DNA of 64,000 bases from assembly GCA_964409865.1 (NCBI GenBank), contig CAYPGE010000003.1, positions 5,540 to 69,539 of the forward strand. The letters run 5' to 3'. A model generated the notes under the pieces. The model made no database searches. It was not told the DNA's origin and saw nothing but the letters and a program-made list of their open reading frames with translations. Numbering within the stretch: position 1 is the stretch's first letter; each line of letters starts with the position of its first letter. The translations under genes and the position numbers were made by a program. The DNA comes from Anammoximicrobium sp964409865 (GTDB lineage: Bacteria > Planctomycetota > Planctomycetia > Pirellulales > Pirellulaceae). Of the stretch, positions 35,866-42,641 are shown one piece after another.

Positions 35866-36927
35866 ATGAGCGGCTTCTTTGGACATGCGGTGTATGCGGC
35901 GCTGGCGGCGAACGAAGCCGAGCGGCGCAAGTTGGACTTCGCGCCGGTGATGCGGCGGCATTGGGCCAACTTCCTGGCCGGCTCCTACCTGGGCTGCGAC
36001 ATCCAGACCATGCCGGAGGCGGTTTGTGTTGACACGGGACGCGAGGTCGGCTATGGCACGGCGCCCTTGGAGCGCAGCCCGATCACCGGCGGCCCCGTGC
36101 GGCCGTACCAGTTCCGTTTCCGGGACCAGGCGTATCGGCCACGTCAAATTCACGAGGTATTCTATGGCCGCAGCCACCTTGTCTTCGGCTGGAGCGCCGC
36201 CGAGCGGCGGTGGACGCTGCCCTGGGATCATCTGCCCGAGTACTGCGCGCTGGTCGTCCAAGACGCCACGGAGCTGTTTGGTCCCGGCCAACGGCCGCTG
36301 GCCTACGCGCTGGGCTGGATAGCGCACGTCGTCGGTGACGCGCTGATCAAGTCCGTCCATCCCGGCGTGGAACTCCATCTGCTCGACGGCAAGTACACCC
36401 CGAAGAACCGCCCGATTCAAGACTTGGTCGCCTTCCACACAATCGGCCGCAAGGAATTGGGGCTCGATTGGTCAGCGCTGATCGACGCCATTGCCGACAC
36501 GCCGGTCGAACCGGTTCAGTCGCACTACATGCGCGTCGCCCCGCCTCGCGGCAATCTGGCCGCAGTCTACTCCGACGCATGGCTTCCGCAACAGCAGGAC
36601 TTGCTGCAGGCGGTGATGGCCGAAAACCGCCGCTACTTCCGCATCTGGACCCGCCTCGAGTACGACCTGCTGCAACTGCGCCAGACGTCCGCCGGTTGGG
36701 AATGCCACGAGGATCTGTCTCGCCTCACCGGCGGCTTGTCCTGCGCCGACATGATGCAAGCCGCCGAGCAAGCCGGTCTGCGGACGGCGATCGGACAAAT
36801 CGCCAAGAGGATCGTCGACATCTGGGACGAGGTTGCTCGGCTGAATTCCTGGCACGTGAAAGCCGCTGGCGATGGAGACTGGCCGAAGGGTGCAGGCAAT
36901 TCCGCTCTGTACAGACTGAGGAACTGA
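35866..36927 (+). CDS. Putative zinc-dependent phospholipase C-like protein
   Basis: 353 residues from ATG 35866, 1 nt after the PilT-type gene with GGAG at 4 nt. The N-terminal part reads RRHWANFLAGSYLGCDIQTM and a central helix reads YALGWIAHVVGDALIKSVHP. Conserved His and Asp residues in this arrangement (H in the first helix, HVVGDA, then H at FHTIGRK) recall the metal ligands of zinc-dependent phospholipase C / S1-P1-like all-helical proteins (PF00882). No signal peptide is seen, which is odd for a secreted phospholipase, so it may be a cytoplasmic paralogue of unknown substrate. Translational coupling to the ATPase suggests co-expression. The family call is moderate and made from motif layout only. 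Confidence 0.5.
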   Translation: MSGFFGHAVYAALAANEAERRKLDFAPVMRRHWANFLAGSYLGCDIQTMPEAVCVDTGREVGYGTAPLERSPITGGPVRPYQFRFRDQAYRPRQIHEVFYGRSHLVFGWSAAERRWTLPWDHLPEYCALVVQDATELFGPGQRPLAYALGWIAHVVGDALIKSVHPGVELHLLDGKYTPKNRPIQDLVAFHTIGRKELGLDWSALIDAIADTPVEPVQSHYMRVAPPRGNLAAVYSDAWLPQQQDLLQAVMAENRRYFRIWTRLEYDLLQLRQTSAGWECHEDLSRLTGGLSCADMMQAAEQAGLRTAIGQIAKRIVDIWDEVARLNSWHVKAAGDGDWPKGAGNSALYRLRN

Positions 36928-36994
36928 GGTAAGATGGTCCGGGACGCCGCCAGAGACACGTTCTTCGAGAAACAGCACAGGAGGGGTGACGAGC

Positions 36995-37990
36995 ATGACC
37001 AGAACACCATCGGAAATGCTGGGTCCGCCAGCGGGCTTGCCGCAACTGGTGGCGGGGGGCCTGGTGGTCCTGCTGATCGGCTATGCCGTGATGACTTCGC
37101 TGTACACTGTGTCGGCCGAATCGCAGGCGGTGGTGCTGCGCTTCGGCAAGATCATCAAGACGGTGGACCCTGGGCTGCACTGGAAGCTGCCGTTGGGGAT
37201 CGACCGGCAGTATCCGGTGCAGGTGCGGCGGCAACTGAAGCAGGAGTTCGGCTTTGGCAGCGCCGGGGCGACCAACCCCTGGCAAGCGACCGAGGCCGAC
37301 GAGCAGGAAGCGGAGCGGAACATCGTGACGGGGGACTTGAATGCCGCGTTGGTCGAGTGGGTGGTCCAGTACCGGATCGATGATCCGGAGCAATACCTGT
37401 TTGCCGTGAGAAATCCGGATGCCACGCTGCGGCACCTGAGCGAGAGCGTGATGCGCGAGATGGTGGGCGACCGGACCGTCGACGAAGTCATCACGATCGG
37501 GCGGCAGGAAATCGAGGCCCAGGCGGTCGTCAAGCTGCAGGAGGTGACGCGGAGCTACGGCATGGGACTCAAGATCGATCAGGTGCAACTCAAAAACGTG
37601 AACCCGCCGCAGAAGGTGCAGGCCAGCTTCAACGAGGTGAACCAGGCGCAGCAAGAGAAGGAGAGCGCCATCAACGTCGCCACCGGCGAATACAACAAAG
37701 TCGTGCCGCGGGCCGAGGGGGAGGCGGATCAGAAGATCAGCGCCGCGCAGGGTTACGCGATCAAACGGACCAATGAGGCGGAGGGGGACGTGGCGGCGTT
37801 CGAGGCGCTGCTGGCGGAGTACCTCAAAGCACCGGAGGTGACCCGGCGGCGAATCTACCTCGAAACCATGGCGGAGATCCTGCCCAACCTCGGCAAAACG
37901 GTGATTCTGGACGAGAGTGCCAAGGGCCTGCTCCCGCTGTTGAACCTGGGGGACGCGACGTCCCCGATCGGAAGAGAGGACACGCGATGA
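36995..37990 (+). CDS. hflK: HflK, SPFH-family membrane protease regulator
   Basis: 331 residues from ATG 36995; GGAGGGG at 8 nt favours this over GTG 36986. One membrane segment (residues ~15-37, LVAGGLVVLLIGYAVM) is followed by an SPFH/band 7 domain with the typical opening VSAESQAVVLRFGKIIKTVDPGLHWKLP. Further along come EWVVQYRIDDPEQYLF, a helical region with NEVNQAQQEKESAINVA, and EGEADQKISAAQGYA. HflK and HflC form a complex that modulates the FtsH protease at the membrane. The stop overlaps the hflC start (ATGA), supporting equimolar translation. FtsH is not in the window. Confidence 0.92.
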   Translation: MTRTPSEMLGPPAGLPQLVAGGLVVLLIGYAVMTSLYTVSAESQAVVLRFGKIIKTVDPGLHWKLPLGIDRQYPVQVRRQLKQEFGFGSAGATNPWQATEADEQEAERNIVTGDLNAALVEWVVQYRIDDPEQYLFAVRNPDATLRHLSESVMREMVGDRTVDEVITIGRQEIEAQAVVKLQEVTRSYGMGLKIDQVQLKNVNPPQKVQASFNEVNQAQQEKESAINVATGEYNKVVPRAEGEADQKISAAQGYAIKRTNEAEGDVAAFEALLAEYLKAPEVTRRRIYLETMAEILPNLGKTVILDESAKGLLPLLNLGDATSPIGREDTR

Positions 37991-39030
37991 ATGCGAGATT
38001 TTCACTTTCGGCCGCGCTGCTCCTGGCCGTCGCGGTCATCGCCGCCGCAGTCCTGTGGGCCGGCGTCTATACGATCGATCCCACCGAGCAAGTCATCATC
38101 ACCCAGTTCGGTGAGCCGCAGGGGGAACCCATCGAGCAAGCCGGGCTGCACTTCAAGGTCCCCTTCATCCAGCAGGTGAACCGCATTCCGAAGCTCATCC
38201 TGCCGTGGGACGGGCAGACGAACGAAATGCCCACCAAGGACAAGCTCTACATCCGGGTGGACACCTTCGGGCGGTGGCGCGTCACCGATCCCCTCGAGTA
38301 CTTCCGCCGCATGCGGGACGAGCGCAGCGCGCTGTCGCGACTTGAAGACATCCTGGGCAGCGAGACCCGGAACGCGGTGGCCAAGCACGACCTGATCGAA
38401 ATCGTCCGCACCGACCGCGAGCGGCAGCCGTTGACCGACGGGACGCTGGAGGATACGGCCGAAGCCGTGTCGGAGCGGATCGGCGTGCTGATGCCGATCC
38501 GCAAGGGGCGGAGTGCGATCGAGGCGGAAATCCAGAAAGCGGCCAAGGCCAAGCTGGCCGAGTTCGGTATCGAGTTGCTCGACCTGCGTTTCAAACGCAT
38601 CAACTACAATCCCAGCGTCGTGGAAAAGATCTACGAGCGGATGGTCTCGGAACGCCAGCAAATCGCCGCGAAGTTCCGTGCCGAAGGCGAGGGAGAGGCG
38701 GCCCGCATCCTGGGAAACAAGGAACGCGATCTCGACAAGATCGAGTCGGAAGCCTACCGGGAAGTGCAAACGATCCGCGGGGCGGCCGACGCCAAGGCAA
38801 CCGAAATCTACGCCCGTGCCTACAACCAGACGCCCGAAGCGGCGGAACTGTACGAGTTCGTCAAGTCGATGGAGACTTTCAAAACCGTGATCGGCCGGGA
38901 CGCCACCCTGGTCCTCTCGACCGACAGCGATCTGTTCCGCTTTTTGAAGCGAGCCGGCAGCAACCGTGCTGACCCCGGCGTGTCCCCGCCGCCGTCCGGC
39001 CCGCAGGCGGGCCCGGTTACGGAAAGATAG
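37987..39030 (+). CDS. hflC: HflC, SPFH-family membrane protease regulator
   Basis: 347 residues, start ATG 37987 overlapping the hflK stop by 4 nt. An N-terminal membrane segment (LLLAVAVIAAAVLWAGVYT) leads into the SPFH domain: IDPTEQVIITQFGEPQGEPI, GLHFKVPFIQQVNRI, then DPLEYFRRMRDERSALSRLE. The C-terminal helical part has KFRAEGEGEAARILGNKERD and ATEIYARAYNQTPEAAELYE, conserved in HflC. The partner is HflK. It ends 49 bp before the convergent TPR gene; I see no strong terminator between them. Confidence 0.93.
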   Translation: MNARFSLSAALLLAVAVIAAAVLWAGVYTIDPTEQVIITQFGEPQGEPIEQAGLHFKVPFIQQVNRIPKLILPWDGQTNEMPTKDKLYIRVDTFGRWRVTDPLEYFRRMRDERSALSRLEDILGSETRNAVAKHDLIEIVRTDRERQPLTDGTLEDTAEAVSERIGVLMPIRKGRSAIEAEIQKAAKAKLAEFGIELLDLRFKRINYNPSVVEKIYERMVSERQQIAAKFRAEGEGEAARILGNKERDLDKIESEAYREVQTIRGAADAKATEIYARAYNQTPEAAELYEFVKSMETFKTVIGRDATLVLSTDSDLFRFLKRAGSNRADPGVSPPPSGPQAGPVTER

Positions 39031-39079
39031 GTTCCAGCAGGAGTGAAACGGTCTGCGTCCCCCAACGCAAGCCCGGTCA

Positions 39080-42016
39080 TTACTCGGCGAAACGTCTCAG
39101 GAACCCGCGGGCGCGTTCGCGTTTCTTGGGAGGCAGCGCGGGGTCGGTCTTGTCGAGGGCTTGCTGGAAGCAGGCGGCCGCTTCGCGGTGGCGGCCCAGG
39201 TGGTGGAAAACCACGCCACGGTTGTAATGCAACCAGGCGTTGCCGGGGGCGTCTCGGAGCGAGCGGTCGAAGTCCCGCAGGGCCTCCTCCAACCGTCCCA
39301 AGCCTGCCAGCGCCAGAGCGCGGCCGTTGTACGCATAGGCCAGGCCGGTCTTGCTGCCGCGCTTCCGGCCCAAAGCGATGGCCCGTCCCAGGTCGGTCAG
39401 GGCCAGGTCGAATTCGCCCAGTTCGGCGTACACCTGGCCGCGCCCGGCGAGCGCGTGGAAATCGTCTTCGTTCTCCGCGATCAGCCGGGTGAAGTCGTCG
39501 ATGGCTTCCACTGACTGTTCTGAATACCAGTACGCTCCGGCGCGGATCGCGTAGGCCGGCAGGCACTCTTCGTCCATCTCGATCGCCTCCGTGGCGCGGC
39601 TGACGGCCTCGTCGAACTCCTCGCGACGGCCATGGTAGGCCGCCTCCAGGAGCAGTCGCTCGATGGCAAACGCCTCGGCCATGCCCGGTTCACAGACGAT
39701 GGCCTGCTGGAAATCGGCGTCCGCCTTGTCTTGCTCGCCTTTCTGAATCCAGACGCTGCCGCGGCTGCTGTAAGCGGCGGCCAGATCCGGAACCAGATCG
39801 ATCAGGCGGTCGAAATCCCGCAGCGCTTCGTCATAGTTGCCCTGCTGCAAGTGCAGCCGCCCGCGGTGAAACCAGGCCGGCGCGAGGTCGGGCTGCAAGC
39901 GCAGCGCTTCGCTCAGATCGGCCAGCGCCGCATCGTACTCCTCCCGCCGCATCCGCAGCCAGGCGCGTTCCACGTAGGCCCCCGCAATCTCGGGGGCGAT
40001 CCGCACCGCGGCCGCGAAATCCTCCAGCGCTTTCTCGTCCTCCTGCTGGTCCGCCCAGGCCAGAGCGCGATTCAGATGCGCGAAGACCAGTTGCGGATCC
40101 AACTGCAACGCCCGGCTGTACTCGCGCACCGCCCCCTCGTTGTCGCCGCGGGCGCGGCAGATGTTGCCCCGATTGGCATAGGGCAAGGCCCAGTCCGGCT
40201 GCATCTGGACCGCCGCCTCGAAGTCCTCCGCCGCCTCGTCCACGTCACCCAGTTTCAGGCGGATGGTCCCGCGCAGGTTGCAGGCCACTGCGTCCTGCGG
40301 GTCCAGTTCCAGTGCGGCGTCACAGTCGCTGAGCGCCTCGTCGGCGTTCCCGAGATCCTCGTGGGCAAAGGCTCGGGCCACGTACACGTCGTCCGACGCC
40401 GCGTCGTGCTCGATCGCCGCTGTACAGTCCTCGACCGCGCCGGCCGAGTCGCCCAGTCGCTGGCGGGCGATGCCCCGCAACGCGTGCGCTTCGCCGGATT
40501 CCGGTTCGCGGGCCAGCACGAAGCCGCAATCCGCCGCGGCGCCGGAGAAATCCCCCGCGCCCAGGCGGACCTCCGCCCGATAGAGGTGATAGCCGGCGTG
40601 GTCCGGCTGGATCTCGATCGCGTTGTCGAAATCGGCCAGCATGGCCCGAATCACCTCGTCGCTCGGCGTGGCAGACGCCCGCCGCCTGGCTAACGCCCGC
40701 CAGGCGTGAGCGGCATCGTGATTGGGGTCCAAGCGCAGCGCCTGCGTCAGCGCCTCGACGGCCCGCGGATAATCCCCCCGCGCAATCAATACCCGCCCGC
40801 GCTGGAGTTGCAGCGACGGATTGCGCCGATCGCGATCGATGGCCGCATCAAAGTCGGCCAAAGCCTGGTCCCAGGCGCCCAACTGCAGGTAGATCATGCC
40901 GCGGCCCGCCAGCGCGGCGACGTGGGCCGGGTCCAACTGCAAAGCGGCGGTCAGATCTTTCAAGCCCTGCTGCTGGTTGCCGGCCGCACAGCAGGCCATC
41001 GCGCGGCGAGAGTAGATCTCCGCCTGGGCGGGCCGCAAGGCAAGCCACGCCGTATAGTCCTCGATCGCGCGATCGTATTCTTCCCGCTGCTCGAACAGTT
41101 CCGCCCGCAGGCCGTACAGCGGGGCATACCGCGGGTACCGCGCGATCAAGGCGGTCAGCTCCTCCAGCGTGTAGCCGCGGGCCGGATCGGCCGGATCGGG
41201 AATCGGCGGCCGCGTTTCCGGCGGCGCGACGGCCGGATCCGGAGTCGCCACGCGGGGCTCCGCCGCCGGCCGCCTGCTCGTACCGCCCAGCCAGCGTGCC
41301 GCGCGCCGCAAGAAAGAAAGCAGGACGCCGGCCGCTTTCCCACGGCTGGCCGCAGCGCCCCCGCTGGAACCACGCCTGTCAGGCGCCAGTCCTGCCGCCT
41401 CCATCAGCAATTTGTCGAACGATCCGGCGCGTCGGGTGAACTGCCGAGAAAAGGGAAACAAGAACGGTGGATGCCGATCGTTAGCACCGCCCCAGAGCAT
41501 CGTGCGGCAGCAAAAACTCACCGGCCCGCCCTCGACCGGCGGCTGGCGCAACTCCTCCAGCTCCATCCGCAATTCGGCCACGACGTGCGGCGGCAGCGTC
41601 TCTGGGTGAATCTGCAGATCGATCAGACGCCGGTCGCCGGGGAACATGGCATAGCCGATCTGGACGTCGACGCCCTGCTGGGCTTCGGTCTTGCGGACGA
41701 AGGACTTCAGCGTCCGATCGAAAGCCGCCACGAAGTGGACGAAGGCCTCCTGATGCACGCGCTGCGCGATGACATGGTCGGGCGCCAGGATCATGAAAAA
41801 CTCGCGCGGCACGTCGTCGCCCGCCGCATCTGCGGTCGCCGCAGGTTGGCGGTATTCCTCGGCCAAACACATCTGGCCCGCGTCCGCCGCCTTGCGCAAT
41901 TCCGACAGCGGCGGCACGGTGAGCGTCCGGCCGCACGAACAAGGCAGTTGCGTGCCGGCTCGTCCCGCCGGGACATCAAACGTCTGACCACACACACATC
42001 GGATGGAAAAAGCCAT
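39080..42016 (-). CDS. Large TPR-repeat protein with N-terminal Cys-rich ribbon
   Basis: 978 residues from ATG 42016. The first ~35 residues hold two CxC pairs (IRCVCGQTFDVP and LPCSCGRTLTVP), a short zinc-ribbon-like element common at the N-terminus of planctomycete proteins. A globular region of ~200 residues follows (EFFMILAPDHVIAQRVHQEA), then a basic/Pro linker. From ~residue 290 to the end there are about eighteen TPR motifs with the A..L...P pattern, such as AYSSRGSVWIQKGEQDKADA and AHAWRALARR. No membrane segment is clear. TPR arrays mediate protein contacts; the partner is unknown. The gene converges with hflC and diverges from the small secreted gene. Confidence 0.85.
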   Translation of the reverse strand: MAFSIRCVCGQTFDVPAGRAGTQLPCSCGRTLTVPPLSELRKAADAGQMCLAEEYRQPAATADAAGDDVPREFFMILAPDHVIAQRVHQEAFVHFVAAFDRTLKSFVRKTEAQQGVDVQIGYAMFPGDRRLIDLQIHPETLPPHVVAELRMELEELRQPPVEGGPVSFCCRTMLWGGANDRHPPFLFPFSRQFTRRAGSFDKLLMEAAGLAPDRRGSSGGAAASRGKAAGVLLSFLRRAARWLGGTSRRPAAEPRVATPDPAVAPPETRPPIPDPADPARGYTLEELTALIARYPRYAPLYGLRAELFEQREEYDRAIEDYTAWLALRPAQAEIYSRRAMACCAAGNQQQGLKDLTAALQLDPAHVAALAGRGMIYLQLGAWDQALADFDAAIDRDRRNPSLQLQRGRVLIARGDYPRAVEALTQALRLDPNHDAAHAWRALARRRASATPSDEVIRAMLADFDNAIEIQPDHAGYHLYRAEVRLGAGDFSGAAADCGFVLAREPESGEAHALRGIARQRLGDSAGAVEDCTAAIEHDAASDDVYVARAFAHEDLGNADEALSDCDAALELDPQDAVACNLRGTIRLKLGDVDEAAEDFEAAVQMQPDWALPYANRGNICRARGDNEGAVREYSRALQLDPQLVFAHLNRALAWADQQEDEKALEDFAAAVRIAPEIAGAYVERAWLRMRREEYDAALADLSEALRLQPDLAPAWFHRGRLHLQQGNYDEALRDFDRLIDLVPDLAAAYSSRGSVWIQKGEQDKADADFQQAIVCEPGMAEAFAIERLLLEAAYHGRREEFDEAVSRATEAIEMDEECLPAYAIRAGAYWYSEQSVEAIDDFTRLIAENEDDFHALAGRGQVYAELGEFDLALTDLGRAIALGRKRGSKTGLAYAYNGRALALAGLGRLEEALRDFDRSLRDAPGNAWLHYNRGVVFHHLGRHREAAACFQQALDKTDPALPPKKRERARGFLRRFAE

Positions 42017-42216
42017 GCTCGCCTCAGTGCGGTGTACGATTCAGGGGCGTGAAGGCCAACCACATTTCGATGTTCCGCCTTTTCCCAACTTCCTGGCCTC
42101 CTGCGCGGCAGCCCCCACCGATCCGGGCCCGCGTCGATCGTGCACTCGCGCACCTCTAGGATTATACGCCTTCTGACCCCTCCGTTTCAATTGGCCGGCA
42201 AAATCAGTAACGACGC

Positions 42217-42253
42217 TAAACTGCGCTCCTCGCGTCTCGCGTTACGCAGTTTA
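42217..42253. repeat. Inverted repeat in the divergent spacer
   Basis: TAAACTGCG (42217-42225) and CGCAGTTTA (42245-42253) are perfect inverted copies around a 19-nt loop rich in CGCG. It lies in the 336-bp spacer between the TPR gene and the small secreted gene, ~100 bp upstream of the latter. It could be an operator, a small dispersed palindrome or a transcript hairpin. Nothing else is supported in 42017-42352. Confidence 0.45.
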
Positions 42254-42352
42254 CGCCACTGGCAAAACTGGACGAGCACCTTCTATCGTTCAAGATTTCT
42301 AAGACCATCGCACGGTCCAGCGTCTTGGTTCGAATTGTTTGAGGAGACAATC

Positions 42353-42622
42353 ATGAGAAAGTGGACATTCGCCTTGTTCGTGCTCGCCGGATTGAGCTGC
42401 TGTTGCCCGACCGCCACGGCTTTCGAGCCCGGTTGGTCTGGCAACATCATTGCGTTTGGACAGGAGCGTGCCCGGATCGAATCGACGCCGATCATCTACC
42501 GGAACTACCGGCCCTTGCACTTCTACGGGAACACGGTCCGGCGCCGCTATTACCACGGCACAACGCTGCCCCGCTCCGGCAACGTCCTCCGCAGTTCGGG
42601 TGCAGTCGTCAGGGCTCGCTAG
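42353..42622 (+). CDS. Small exported protein of unknown function
   Basis: 89 residues from ATG 42353, behind GAGGAG at 6 nt; the open frame extends upstream but without a ribosome site. A signal peptide is clear: MRKWTFALFVLAGLSCCCP..., with likely cleavage after TATA. LSCC also resembles a lipobox, so it might be a lipoprotein. The mature ~65 residues are rich in Arg and Tyr (IIYRNYRPLHFYGNTV, RRRYYHGTTLP) and basic. I do not recognise a family. Tyr/Arg-rich short exported proteins are common in planctomycetes, but no role can be inferred. It converges with the methyltransferase gene, whose stop is 19 bp away. Confidence 0.7.
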   Translation: MRKWTFALFVLAGLSCCCPTATAFEPGWSGNIIAFGQERARIESTPIIYRNYRPLHFYGNTVRRRYYHGTTLPRSGNVLRSSGAVVRAR

Positions 42623-42641
42623 AAATCGTCAAGCCCGGCCA

